A stretch of DNA of 64,000 nt from Neolewinella lacunae (GCF_014349155.1 NZ_JACSIT010000100.1:124001-188000); one strand, 5' to 3'. Positions 36,298 through 46,701 are shown, numbered from the stretch's first letter. Program-made: numbers and translations. The notes: generated by a model from the sequence alone, not told the origin.

Positions 36298-38181
36298 CTA
36301 CCGCACCGTCCGAATCGTCGATTTCCCGCGCTGCGTCATGTCGGTATCCAGCATCTTTTGCTCCAGCCACTTGCGGTTGGGGGCGATCTGTTTGTTGATG
36401 TAACGCTCAATCATCAGGCTGGCGATGGGCGCTGCAATGGTACCGCCGAAACCGCCGTTTTCGATGTAGACCAGAATGGCGATCTGGGGATTATCCCGGG
36501 GGGCAAAAGCGGTGAAGGCGGAGTGGTCCCCAAAACTGTTCTGGATGGTACCGGTTTTGCCGCAGATCTCGATATCGGGCACGTTCGCCACGCGGGCGGT
36601 GCCTTCGGTAACGGTGCGGCGCATGCCGGCAACTACGGTTTCGAAGTGCTCGCGCTTGATGTCGATGTCGTGGCGCTCAATTTTGAGGTCGCGCTGGACG
36701 ACCTGGTTGCCTTCCTGCACCTGCTTGATCAGGTGGGGCGTGTACCAGTGGCCCCGGTTGGCGATGGACGCAACGAAGTTGGCGATTTGGAGGCTCGTCA
36801 GTTCAAATTCCCCTTGTCCGATGGCGAGGCTGATCAACCAAATGGCCCGCCAGTACTGCTCATCGGCAAATTTCTTTTCAAAGTAATCGCCACTCGGTAC
36901 GAAGCCCGCAATTTCTCCCGGGAAGTCGATGCCCAGTTTTTGCCCCAGCCCGAATTGCTTGAGGTAGTGGTTGAACTCATCGACCCCCTCTTTAGGGGAA
37001 AGCACGCCGTGGCGGTTGACGTTTTCCAGCCAGGTCGTTACGAAGTAATTGTTGCAACTCTGGGCAATGGCTTCCTGGACGTTGTTGATGTAGCCATGGT
37101 TGTGGCAGCGGAGTAAAACCCTGCCTCCACTGGTAAATCCACCGGGGCAGCCCATGCCCCGGTCGGGGTCGAGTGTCCCCATTTCCATGGCAATCAGGGC
37201 CACCAGCGTCTTGAACGGAGAGCCCGGCGCGTATTTGCCGTTGATGGCGCGGTTGAGGAGGGGTTGCAGGGTGTCGCGCTGCATGGCCGTGTAGAAGGCC
37301 CCGCGCTCCCGCCCGATGCGCAGCGTACGCGGGTCGTAGGTGGGGGCGGAGATCATCGTCAGGATTTCCCCAGTAGCGGGTTCAATGGCAATGATGGCCC
37401 CGATTTTATTGACCATCAGGCTTTCGCCGTAGCGTTGTAAGTCTAGATCGAGGGTGGTGATCAGGTTGGTGCCCACTTCCGCTTCTACTTCCGGACGGGC
37501 GTTGCCGACGTCGCGGCCCAGGCGGTCGATGTAGCGCCAGCGTTCTCCTTTTTTGCCCCGCAGCATGTCTTCGTAGGCGTATTCCAGGCCGGAAATACCG
37601 TGGTAGTCTCCCCGGTCGTACTGCCCCTGGCCGGCGTCAATAGCGGCTTGGTTGACTTCCCCCATGTACCCCAGTACGTGGGCCGCGACGGGGTAGGGGT
37701 AGTAGCGGGAACTGCGCAGGCTGGCCGAGAAGCCGGGAAAGCGGAACATGTTTTCCTGAAAAGTGGCGTACTGGATGGGCGAGACGTTGGGCAGGAAAAT
37801 GAAGGGTTTGCTCTTACTGAACTTGGGGGCCCACTGCGTGGGGATGGCGTTGACGAAGTACTCCGGCGTGATGTTCAGCAGGCGGCAAAATTCGAGGGTA
37901 TCGAACTGGGCGTTGTTTTTCTCGAACTCTTTGTAGGTAAGTTCGATCTGGTAGATGGGCTCGTTGATGGTCAGGCGATTGCCGTGGCGGTCCATCATCA
38001 GCCCCCGGGCGGGGTAGAGCTTTTCTTTGTCGTAGCCCACGCGGCTGGCCCGCTCGATCCACTCTTTATTGAGGATTTGCAGGTTGAAGGCCTTGGCCAC
38101 CAGGGCAACGGCAACGACGACGAACATGATGCGAATGATCGTTGCCCGAGTGTCTATCCTTTTATTGGTAAGCGTACTCAT
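36298..38181 (-). CDS. mrdA: Penicillin-binding protein 2 (elongation transpeptidase)
   Basis: A 627-residue class B PBP that cross-links peptidoglycan during elongation with MreBCD. It has one N-terminal membrane anchor (about 17-33), a dimerisation domain, and a transpeptidase domain with active-site motifs SPFK (S321, K324), SCN (S375-N377) and KTG (K542-G544). It follows mreD with two bases between (38181/38184), so it is in the mre operon. The expected rodA is not downstream; the neighbour is the convergent exonuclease gene. Confidence 0.95.
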   Translation of the reverse strand: MSTLTNKRIDTRATIIRIMFVVVAVALVAKAFNLQILNKEWIERASRVGYDKEKLYPARGLMMDRHGNRLTINEPIYQIELTYKEFEKNNAQFDTLEFCRLLNITPEYFVNAIPTQWAPKFSKSKPFIFLPNVSPIQYATFQENMFRFPGFSASLRSSRYYPYPVAAHVLGYMGEVNQAAIDAGQGQYDRGDYHGISGLEYAYEDMLRGKKGERWRYIDRLGRDVGNARPEVEAEVGTNLITTLDLDLQRYGESLMVNKIGAIIAIEPATGEILTMISAPTYDPRTLRIGRERGAFYTAMQRDTLQPLLNRAINGKYAPGSPFKTLVALIAMEMGTLDPDRGMGCPGGFTSGGRVLLRCHNHGYINNVQEAIAQSCNNYFVTTWLENVNRHGVLSPKEGVDEFNHYLKQFGLGQKLGIDFPGEIAGFVPSGDYFEKKFADEQYWRAIWLISLAIGQGEFELTSLQIANFVASIANRGHWYTPHLIKQVQEGNQVVQRDLKIERHDIDIKREHFETVVAGMRRTVTEGTARVANVPDIEICGKTGTIQNSFGDHSAFTAFAPRDNPQIAILVYIENGGFGGTIAAPIASLMIERYINKQIAPNRKWLEQKMLDTDMTQRGKSTIRTVR

Positions 38182-38183
38182 GC

Positions 38184-38708
38184 CTAAATGCGTGGCCTTA
38201 AGAAAGTGACCAAGATAATGCAGAACAACCAGGAAACGGGAATGGTAAACAAAGATTTGACCACAATGTCACGCCAGTATACCGGAGAAAACGCTTCCAT
38301 ACTGAAAAAGAATACACAGTAGCCCCCTACCATCAGCAGTAAGTACTGCATCCACCAGCGGTTGCCGAGGTCTTTGCCCTCCGGACTGGATTTGGCCTTG
38401 TAACCGTCGCGGGGCTCCAGCAGTCCCAGGGCAAACTGCCGGGCGTAGCCTACAAAGGTAGCTGCCGCCGCGTGGACACCCAGCGTCTCATAAAACAAGT
38501 CCACCGAAATACCCAGCAGGAAGGAAAAAAGCACCACCAGGGGCCGCGGCGTCCGCAGCGGTAACAAGGCCGTGAAGACGGGGACGAGGTAGATGAACAG
38601 GTACTCTTTGCCCCCCAGGCCGAGGCTGACCTGCCGGAACAGGAACACCTGCAGGAAAAGAATGAGCAAGAAGCGCAGGGCATTGCTGATGGCGTCGTTT
38701 CCCCTCAT
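38184..38708 (-). CDS. mreD: Rod shape-determining protein MreD
   Basis: A 174-residue integral membrane protein with five or six hydrophobic segments, in the conserved mreB-mreC-mreD-mrdA order. Sequence conservation in MreD is low, so order and topology are the main evidence. It is one base from the mreC stop (38710). Confidence 0.9.
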   Translation of the reverse strand: MRGNDAISNALRFLLILFLQVFLFRQVSLGLGGKEYLFIYLVPVFTALLPLRTPRPLVVLFSFLLGISVDLFYETLGVHAAAATFVGYARQFALGLLEPRDGYKAKSSPEGKDLGNRWWMQYLLLMVGGYCVFFFSMEAFSPVYWRDIVVKSLFTIPVSWLFCIILVTFLRPRI

Positions 38709-38709
38709 G

Positions 38710-39525
38710 CTAGTTCTCGTTTAAGCTGCCGAGTTCCTCCTTGAAAAGGTCTTGCACCACGTAGCCGTGGGTGGCCCGCAGCGGGTCGTTGCTCAGCAGC
38801 ACCGTCAGGTTGAGGCTGCCCGCACCGGGTTGCCGCTCGGTTTTTTCTACCGTACCAATGACTTGCCCGGTCGGGAAGATGTTGGAAAAGCCCGTGGTGT
38901 ACACCGTGTCTCCCTCCGCTACCGGAACGTAGTCCGGCAAATCGATGAGCGTCATCCGCCGCGGGTCGAGGCCATTCCAGCGCAGGGTGCCGTAGCCCCG
39001 GTTGGCCAGCCCGGCGCTGATCCTGGTACTCTGGTGGAGGATGGAAAGTACGCGTGCGTGGCGGTCAGTCGTTCGGTCCACGATGCCAATCAAGCCACTT
39101 TCGTTCATCACTCCCTGGCCGGGCTGGACGCTAAAGCGCGCGCCCCGGTCAATCACCAGCGTATTGTTGGGGTTGTAAGGCGAGCGGTTGACGATGCGCG
39201 TAGTCAGGAAGTTGAAGCGCTGCAGCAAGGAGTCATCCTGGATACTGTCAATTTCCGTAGTGATGTTGTAACCCGATTCGGGCAACAGGCTCCTTAGCCG
39301 GGCAATCTCCCGGCGGTGGATCTCATTTTGCTCCCGCAGATCCAGGTAGCCATTGACGGTGGTGAGGGCACTCTTGAATTTGCCGGAGCGGATAGACCAG
39401 GTCTCGGCCGCAATGGCCGCCTGGTTGCTGTTGTAATTTATGATCAGGTAGAGACACAAGAGTTGCAGGCCAACGAAGGTGAAAAAGCTCCCGTTATTGA
39501 AAAATATCCGGAGAATACGCTCCAT
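38710..39525 (-). CDS. mreC: Rod shape-determining protein MreC
   Basis: A 271-residue protein with one N-terminal membrane segment (residues 12-31), a coiled-coil stretch (REQNEIHRREIARLRSLL, about 63-80) and a beta-rich periplasmic domain with GLIGIVDRTTDRHARV and YTTGFSNIFPTGQVIG. It scaffolds the elongasome in the periplasm. It is in the mre operon between mreB and mreD. Confidence 0.94.
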   Translation of the reverse strand: MERILRIFFNNGSFFTFVGLQLLCLYLIINYNSNQAAIAAETWSIRSGKFKSALTTVNGYLDLREQNEIHRREIARLRSLLPESGYNITTEIDSIQDDSLLQRFNFLTTRIVNRSPYNPNNTLVIDRGARFSVQPGQGVMNESGLIGIVDRTTDRHARVLSILHQSTRISAGLANRGYGTLRWNGLDPRRMTLIDLPDYVPVAEGDTVYTTGFSNIFPTGQVIGTVEKTERQPGAGSLNLTVLLSNDPLRATHGYVVQDLFKEELGSLNEN

Positions 39526-39589
39526 TACTGCTTAGCCTGGTGGTTGGTGTCATTGTCGTGCCGTAGTTCTGCTCAGCTGCCCGCCTGGT

Positions 39590-40627
39590 TTAGCTGACGC
39601 TGCTGCTGGGAACCAGAATGGCCCGGTACCGGTAGGTATCGGAAAGGGCTTTGCTCGTGCCCCGCACTACGGCCGTCAGGGGGTCTTCGGCAACGTGCAC
39701 GGGCAGCTGGGTCTTCATGCTCAGGCGCTTATCCAGGCCCCGCAGCATCGCTCCTCCGCCCGTCAGGTAGAGGCCCGTACTGTAAATGTCACTGGCCAAT
39801 TCCGGTGGCGTGGTTTCGAGGGCACGGATGATGGCCTCTTCAATGGCCACGATGCTCTCGTCGAGGGCCGTAGCAATTTCCTGGTAGGTGACCGTGATCT
39901 GCCGGGGAATGCCGTTGAGCAAGTCGCGGCCGTTGACCGCATAATCGGCCGGTGGGTCGTCCAACTGCCCCAGGGCAGAACCCACGTTGATTTTGATTTG
40001 CTCGGCAGTGCGCTCCCCAATGAGGATGTTGTGCGTCCGCTTCATGTAGTTGACGATGTTCTCCGTGAACTCGTCGCCCGCCGTACGGATGCTCTGGTCA
40101 CACACGATTCCCGAAAGGGCAATGACGGCAATCTCGGTGGTCCCGCCCCCGATGTCGACAATCATGTTGCCAATCGGTTCCTCCACGTCGAGGCCGATGC
40201 CCAGGGCCGCAGCCATCGGCTCGTAAATCAGGTAGGTCTCCTTGGAGTCCACCCGCGCCGCACTCTCAAATACGGCCCGCTTTTCGACCTCGGTGATGCC
40301 CGAAGGGATACAAATGACCATCTTCAGGTGAGTGAAGAACGACCGGCGGTTGCCAATCATCTCAATCATTCCTTTGATCATCTGCTCGGCGGCCCGGAAG
40401 TCGGCAATCACGCCGTCCCGCAGCGGCCGCACCGTGTGGATGTTGTCGTGCGTCTTCTCGTGCATCTGCATCGCCCGGTATCCCACGGCAATGGTCTCCT
40501 CCGTCTTGCGGTTGATGGCCACAATCGAAGGCTCGTCGACGACTACTTTGCCGTTCTGGATGATCAGGGTGTTGGCCGTACCCAGGTCAATGGCTAAATT
40601 TTGCTGAAACAGGTTGAAAAACCTCAT
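39590..40627 (-). CDS. mreB: Rod shape-determining protein MreB
   Basis: A 345-residue actin-like ATPase of the usual length. It has IDLGTANTLI near residue 13, the phosphate-binding IVDIGGGTTEIAVIA near residue 160, and TGGGAMLRGLD near residue 290. It polymerises under the membrane and positions the cell-wall elongation machinery encoded downstream. The gap to mreC is 64 bases. Upstream lies a repeat-bearing gap, and the -7 box is not obvious. Confidence 0.97.
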   Translation of the reverse strand: MRFFNLFQQNLAIDLGTANTLIIQNGKVVVDEPSIVAINRKTEETIAVGYRAMQMHEKTHDNIHTVRPLRDGVIADFRAAEQMIKGMIEMIGNRRSFFTHLKMVICIPSGITEVEKRAVFESAARVDSKETYLIYEPMAAALGIGLDVEEPIGNMIVDIGGGTTEIAVIALSGIVCDQSIRTAGDEFTENIVNYMKRTHNILIGERTAEQIKINVGSALGQLDDPPADYAVNGRDLLNGIPRQITVTYQEIATALDESIVAIEEAIIRALETTPPELASDIYSTGLYLTGGGAMLRGLDKRLSMKTQLPVHVAEDPLTAVVRGTSKALSDTYRYRAILVPSSSVS

Positions 40628-41024
40628 CTATTATGTTCTAAAGCGACTCCCGCTGTTCTTTCCGCAAAAGTCGTAAAAAAGCACGGTAAACCCGCCATTG
40701 TAGCCACTTATTGTTTTTGACAAGAAAATTTTGTCTTTCCTCCCGCTCTTCTCCCTCCTTTTCCGGCCGCCCCAGGCCATTTGCCACCGTTTCTCGCTCC
40801 ATCTTATTGGATGTTGGGCGCGGCCGCAGGTGCCCGGTCCGTCCCTCCGAACAGCAAGGAAGGTCAAAAGCCCGTGCTTTATCCAAAAGCTAGGGAGAGT
40901 TCAGTAGTTCACTAGTTCATAGTTCACTAGACACAAGCTGAACAGTCTCAAACATCACAAACCCGGCATCCGACATCGTACATCCGACCTCTTACATCAC
41001 ACATCTGACATCACACATCTGACA
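40628..41024. other. 397-base gap with NotI motif and short tandem repeats
   Basis: Holds the mreB promoter region, a NotI-motif copy (40816-40833), heptamer-like TTCACTAG units (40896-40935) and 10-to-12-base ACATC(A/C)GACAT units (40955-41036) leading into the M16-like gene's stop. No gene is visible. Confidence 0.8.
40816..40833 (-). repeat. Dispersed NotI-motif repeat upstream of mreB
   Basis: A perfect GGGCGCGGCCGCAGGTGC. Downstream on this strand it is followed by a left-arm-like AACAGCAAGGAAGG at about 40851-40864. Confidence 0.9.
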
Positions 41025-41036
41025 TCAAACATCCAA
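40896..41036. repeat. Tandem short repeats (TAGTTCA and CATCNGACAT families)
   Basis: TTCAGTAGTTCACTAGTTCA is followed by a run of ACATC(A/C)GACAT-type units, with three close ACATCTGACATCACACATCT copies. Confidence 0.85.
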
Positions 41037-42302
41037 AGGCCGTTCCACATCCAGCACCATCTCCACTCCGTCTACCGGTGGAGCACCGCCCACAATGACT
41101 TCGCTGTCCTGCCCGGGGCAGAGGTAGCGTTGCGCGAGGTCCTGAAGCTCGGCGGGGGTGATGTGCAGGACCGTATCTTCCAGCCGCTGGAGGTAATCGT
41201 TGGCATCGTAGTCCTTGATCAGGGCGGCGCGGTAGCGGTAGGCGTGGCCCAAGACGCCGTCCAGGCCCATCGCAATGTTGCCGCTCAGGTAGGCCCGGAC
41301 CATATCGAGCTCGGGAGCGGGAACGGGGTCCTGTAGTAATTTCTCCACTTCCAGATCGATTTCCCGCCGGACTTCCACCAGGCTCTCATTCGCGACGTCG
41401 GCCGATACGCCAAAGGTGCCATCAAAGCGGTACACTTCCAGGTCGCTTTCGATACCGTAGGTGAAGCCTTTTTCTTCGCGGATGTTGCGCATCAGGCGGC
41501 TGCCGAAGTAGCCCCCGAATACGGTGTCGAGCACCACTAGTCCGGGATAATCGGGATTAGTGATCTGGATGCCACTCCGGCCCCGGCGGATCATCGACTG
41601 CTGCGCGCGCGGCCGGCTCAGTTGCAAAAGCCGCGGCTGGGTGGGTTTGGCCAGCAGGGTAGGGGCCGGGACGCTCCCGCCGGAAGGCATTTGGCCGAAG
41701 GTCTCGTCGAGCAACTTTTCAATGGCTGGCGTGACGTTGCCCGCCACGAACAGCGTAGCATTGCCGGCGTGGTAGGTTTGGCGGTGAAATGCCACCAGGT
41801 CTTCCGGTCCGATGCCCTCGAAACTATCGAGGTAAGAATTGTAACCGTAAGGGTGGTGAGAACCAAAAATAGCCTCCGTAATGAGGCGGTAAGCCAGCGT
41901 GTCGTTATCCGCCAGGTTTTCCCGCAGGTTTTGTTTGCGCCGCCGCAGCATCCGCTCAAATCCTTCCACGCTGAAGCTGGGCGAAATGGCCACTTCAGCC
42001 ATCACCGGCAAGACCTCCGCCGCCCGCCGGTGAATGGTGGAAAGGGAGAGGTTGTTGGTGTCCATCAGGTCAGGCTGCCGCAGCGAAGTACCGAAATGCT
42101 CGAAAAAAGCCTCTACCTCGGCGGCCGAACGGTGCCTGGTGCCCTCCGTAAGCAGATCGTCGGTCAGGGCCGAAATGAGCTTGCGCGGCTCAAAGGGACG
42201 GCCTGCATCCACTATCAGTTCTACCTTCAGCACGGGCTGTTCCACGCCCGTAACGGCCACTACCGGCAAGCCGTTGCTGAGCTGCCAACGCCGTGCGGGC
42301 AA
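41025..42302 (-). CDS. M16-family peptidase-like protein lacking the HxxEH site
   Basis: A 425-residue pitrilysin/insulinase-fold protein (DNG-like LSNGLPVVAV at the start, then C-terminal EEKGFTYGIESDLEVY and RYLCPG). The catalytic HxxEH motif is missing: the matching region reads TDDLLTEGT...FFEHFG, so it is probably a non-catalytic partner, as in other M16 pairs. No catalytic partner gene is adjacent. Only a TTG start is available at 42302; the frame is open for about 55 bases further upstream (PPIHQVTIPALL), so the true start is uncertain. Confidence 0.8.
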   Translation of the reverse strand: MPARRWQLSNGLPVVAVTGVEQPVLKVELIVDAGRPFEPRKLISALTDDLLTEGTRHRSAAEVEAFFEHFGTSLRQPDLMDTNNLSLSTIHRRAAEVLPVMAEVAISPSFSVEGFERMLRRRKQNLRENLADNDTLAYRLITEAIFGSHHPYGYNSYLDSFEGIGPEDLVAFHRQTYHAGNATLFVAGNVTPAIEKLLDETFGQMPSGGSVPAPTLLAKPTQPRLLQLSRPRAQQSMIRRGRSGIQITNPDYPGLVVLDTVFGGYFGSRLMRNIREEKGFTYGIESDLEVYRFDGTFGVSADVANESLVEVRREIDLEVEKLLQDPVPAPELDMVRAYLSGNIAMGLDGVLGHAYRYRAALIKDYDANDYLQRLEDTVLHITPAELQDLAQRYLCPGQDSEVIVGGAPPVDGVEMVLDVERPLDV

Positions 42303-42409
42303 GAGAGCAGGAATGGTAACTTGATGGATCGGGGGACGCTGGCGGCTGATGGGTGACCTTATTATGTACAGGGGATGCTAACGCCAAAGGAGGCGATAAG
42401 TTGCAAAAG

Positions 42410-42570
42410 GTACTGTCGCGGCTTTAGCCCCAGGTATTGTCGCGGCTTTAGCCCGACCCAGGCACTTCGGGCTTCAGCCCCAGGTATTGTCGCGGCTTTA
42501 GCCTGACCCAGGCACTTCGGGCTTCAGCCCAACCCAAACAGTCAGGCTGAAGCCGCGAAAATACCTTGCT
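42410..42570. repeat. Second cluster of GTCGCGGCTTTAGCCC repeats
   Basis: Units GTATTGTCGCGGCTTTAGCC and CACTTCGGGCTTCAGCCC alternate, ending with an inverted copy (GGCTGAAGCCGCGAAAATAC). Same family as 4840-5090. Confidence 0.88.
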
Positions 42571-42574
42571 CCCC

Positions 42575-43135
42575 CTACAACGGCAGATCGCAATACCGCT
42601 GCAATCGATTGCGCAAAAAGATCAAATTTCTGCGCATATGGGTCTCCACGGTTTTCGGGCTCAGGCCGTGCGTATCGGCAATTTGCTGGTAGGTAAGTCC
42701 GCTGAAGCGATTGAGGCGAAAGATCTGTTGTCCGCGGGTGGGCAGTTCCTGGATGGCCGCCTCGATGAGGTGTTGGAGCTGTTTGGTAGCCGCCTGTTCT
42801 TCGGGGGAGGGCGCGGAGCAGGGGCGGTGAATGGGCAGGTCGGCCGTGATGTTGCGGTGGCGGTTGCGCCGGCGCAGGTAGTCGATCGAGCGGTTGCGGA
42901 CGGCAGAGGCCAGGTAGCCCGGTACGTTGCCGTGGACGACGAGTTCCTCCCGCTGGTGCCACACCTTGGTGAAAACGTCTAAGACCACTTCTTCGGCCTC
43001 GTGGGGGCAGTGGACGATCCTTTCGGCGAGGTGCAGCAGGCCGGCGAAGTAACGATCAAAAAGGGTCCGGAAGCGCTGTTCTTCAGACGCATCCGGCAGG
43101 GCCGCAAGCAGCGGATGATCGGGCAGGAAACTCAT
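42575..43135 (-). CDS. ECF-type RNA polymerase sigma factor
   Basis: A 186-residue sigma-70 family protein with region 2 (residues 24-90: FDRYFAGLLHLAERIV and DVFTKVWHQREEL) and region 4 (125-180: LPTRGQQIFRLNRFSGLTYQQIA and PKTVETHMRR). It starts 9 bases after the LacI gene stop, so the two are probably co-transcribed. No anti-sigma FecR or SusC gene follows, unlike most Bacteroidota ECF factors; downstream is a repeat cluster. Confidence 0.92.
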   Translation of the reverse strand: MSFLPDHPLLAALPDASEEQRFRTLFDRYFAGLLHLAERIVHCPHEAEEVVLDVFTKVWHQREELVVHGNVPGYLASAVRNRSIDYLRRRNRHRNITADLPIHRPCSAPSPEEQAATKQLQHLIEAAIQELPTRGQQIFRLNRFSGLTYQQIADTHGLSPKTVETHMRRNLIFLRNRLQRYCDLPL

Positions 43136-43144
43136 GGCAAAAAC

Positions 43145-44185
43145 TTATTTGGCGTTCCGCAAAGACGAAGCGCGGAGAATGATTTTGGGGGAGAGCACCA
43201 GGCGCTCGTGGGAGACGTCCAGGGCATTGCGCTGTTTGATGGTATCGATCGCCCGTCGTGCGGCGCGTTGCCCCATAGTGAGGGTCTGCTGGTCGACACT
43301 GGAGAGCGAAGGCGTGATCAATTCCGTAAAGGGCTCGTTGGAAAACCCGATGAAGGCCAGGTCTTCCGGCACCCTCACGCCGAGTGATTGTGCGGCCTTG
43401 ATGCCACCTGCCGCGCTGAAATCGCTGGCGCTGAAGATGGCGTCGGGCCGGGGATGCAGGCTCCAGAGGCGGGCAAAAGACTCCTTGCCACTGTCGAAGT
43501 GCGATACGATGTCGACGATGTATTCCGGGGGCGTTGGCCGGCCCGCATCCCGCAGCGCATCGAGGTAGCCCCGGAAGCGGTCGCGGTAAATGTGCTGGTG
43601 CTGCGGGCCCCGGAGGTGGGCAATCCGCTGGTAGCCCTGCTCGATCAGGTGGGCCGTTGCCGCGTAGGCTCCCTGCTGGTCGTTGATGACGACGCTGGGG
43701 ACGTCCAGTTCCTGCGGTACGTTGTCGAAAAACTGGATGGGCTGGCCCGAGGCGATGATGCGGCGGTAAAACTCCAGGTCGTTCTTGCCATCCTTGGCCG
43801 AGCTGATCAGGATGCCATCCACCTGCAGGCGCTGGAGGGTTTCGACCATGGTCCGCTCCCGCTCCGAAGAGTCGTAGCTCTGGCAGACGATAACCCGGAA
43901 TCCCTCCCGGTCCGCCTCTTCCTCAATGCCGCGGATGACGCTGGCAAAGAAGGCCCGGTCCACCGCCGGAACAATTACCCCCAGAATGTCGCTCCGCCCC
44001 TTGCGCAGGGCGGCCGCAATGTGGTTGGCCTGGTAGTCCATCTCCCGGGCTTTGCCCTGGATGAGCTCCCTGGTCTGCCGGCTCACGGCCGGGTGGTCAT
44101 TGAGCGCCCGGCTGACCGTCGAGGCGTTCAGCCCCAACGCACCTGCAATGTCGTGAATCGTTGTTCTGCTTGATCGCTTTGCCAT
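43145..44185 (-). CDS. LacI-family transcriptional regulator
   Basis: A 346-residue repressor with an N-terminal helix-turn-helix (TTIHDIAGALGLNASTVSRALND) and a periplasmic-binding-protein-like sensor domain (GVIVPAVDRAFFASVIRGIE; DFSAAGGIKAAQSLGVRVPEDL). The ligand is unknown. A perfect CAATCGATTG palindrome lies 11 bases upstream of its start, which suggests autoregulation. It precedes the ECF sigma gene, which it may therefore control. Confidence 0.93.
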   Translation of the reverse strand: MAKRSSRTTIHDIAGALGLNASTVSRALNDHPAVSRQTRELIQGKAREMDYQANHIAAALRKGRSDILGVIVPAVDRAFFASVIRGIEEEADREGFRVIVCQSYDSSERERTMVETLQRLQVDGILISSAKDGKNDLEFYRRIIASGQPIQFFDNVPQELDVPSVVINDQQGAYAATAHLIEQGYQRIAHLRGPQHQHIYRDRFRGYLDALRDAGRPTPPEYIVDIVSHFDSGKESFARLWSLHPRPDAIFSASDFSAAGGIKAAQSLGVRVPEDLAFIGFSNEPFTELITPSLSSVDQQTLTMGQRAARRAIDTIKQRNALDVSHERLVLSPKIILRASSLRNAK

Positions 44186-44195
44186 ATTATTCTAA

Positions 44196-44205
44196 CAATC
44201 GATTG
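44196..44205. promoter_or_regulatory. Putative LacI-type operator
   Basis: CAATCGATTG, a perfect palindrome with the central CG usual for LacI-family operators, just upstream of the regulator's start. Confidence 0.5.
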
Positions 44206-44365
44206 CATAGATAGGGCCTTTTTTTGACTCCGCAAAACTTTTTGCGCAAAATGGAAAAAGGGTTGCGTGTGCGGAGCAGGAAGGGTAAGGTACGGGTAAG
44301 GTGCAGGCCTGATTTGGGAAATACCTCCCTCCTTCTGAAAGGCCGGTTGAGGGTGTCCCTACCCC

Positions 44366-44384
44366 AACTTCCACCGTGGAAGTT
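44366..44384. promoter_or_regulatory. 19-base perfect palindrome
   Basis: AACTTCCAC-C-GTGGAAGTT. Possible regulator-binding site upstream of atpD; no regulator is assigned. Confidence 0.35.
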
Positions 44385-44391
44385 CGGGTGA

Positions 44392-46137
<1,746 letters not shown>

Positions 46138-46206
46138 ATGAGCCGCGCCGCCGGGCAGACTGCTACGCCTAACGTAGTAGCCACTGCCCTGCGGCGTAGC
46201 AAGTGA
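46138..46206 (+). CDS. 22-residue leader-like frame between atpD and atpC
   Basis: The ATG abuts the atpD TAA (TAAATG). The frame runs MSRAAGQTATPNVVATALRR then SK and ends in a TGA that overlaps the GTG at 46203 (GTGA). The DNA forms a hairpin (GCCGCCGGGCAG with CTGCCCTGCGGC). It may couple translation of atpD to atpC, or the hairpin alone may be the functional part. Confidence 0.35.
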   Translation: MSRAAGQTATPNVVATALRRSK

Positions 46207-46217
46207 AACTCCCCCCC

Positions 46218-46532
46218 ATGCAGATTTCCGTTCTTACCCCAGACCGTACCATTTTTACGGGCACCATCACCAAGGTGAGCCTGCCCGGCGTGGAAGGGTC
46301 TTTCCAGCTGCTCGATAACCACGCTCCCCTGGTGTCCGCACTTTCCGCCGGGAAGGTGACCCTGCAAACCGCCGCTACGGGAACTTTCCGCTTTTACGAC
46401 GAAGAGCAGGAAGCCATGGCCGAAAGCAGCGACGCCAATCGCAAAATGACCTTCACCATTGATCGTGGCTTCGTGGAAGTCCTCAACAACGAAGTGAACC
46501 TCCTCGTACAGGGCGCGCGCAACCTGCGTTAA
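46218..46532 (+). CDS. atpC: F1F0 ATP synthase subunit epsilon
   Basis: A 104-residue protein starting MQISVLTPDRTIF at 46218; a GTG at 46203 would add five residues (MKLPP). It has the N-terminal beta-sandwich (GSFQLLDNHAPLVSAL, then FTIDRGFVEVLNNEVNLLV) that joins the rotor, but ends directly after it. The C-terminal two-helix inhibitory domain of E. coli epsilon is missing, as in other short Bacteroidota forms. Confidence 0.93.
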   Translation: MQISVLTPDRTIFTGTITKVSLPGVEGSFQLLDNHAPLVSALSAGKVTLQTAATGTFRFYDEEQEAMAESSDANRKMTFTIDRGFVEVLNNEVNLLVQGARNLR

Positions 46533-46569
46533 GCGCGGGCGGGCGACGGTCCATTCCAGAAAACAGCTG

Positions 46570-46614
46570 ATCCCCGGGTCTTCTGCGCTACCGCGCTGGC
46601 CCGGGGATTTTTTT
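46570..46614 (+). terminator. Intrinsic terminator of the atpDC operon
   Basis: ATCCCCGGG (46570-46578) pairs with CCCGGGGAT (46600-46608), followed by TTTTTTT. Confidence 0.85.
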
Positions 46615-46701
46615 GTCCGCCCCATCTGTTTTGTCCGCTGGCGGGGCAAAGCTTTCCATCTTTGCTGCGGTAGCTACGCGTGGTCAGCTTATCTTGTGGC
46701 C

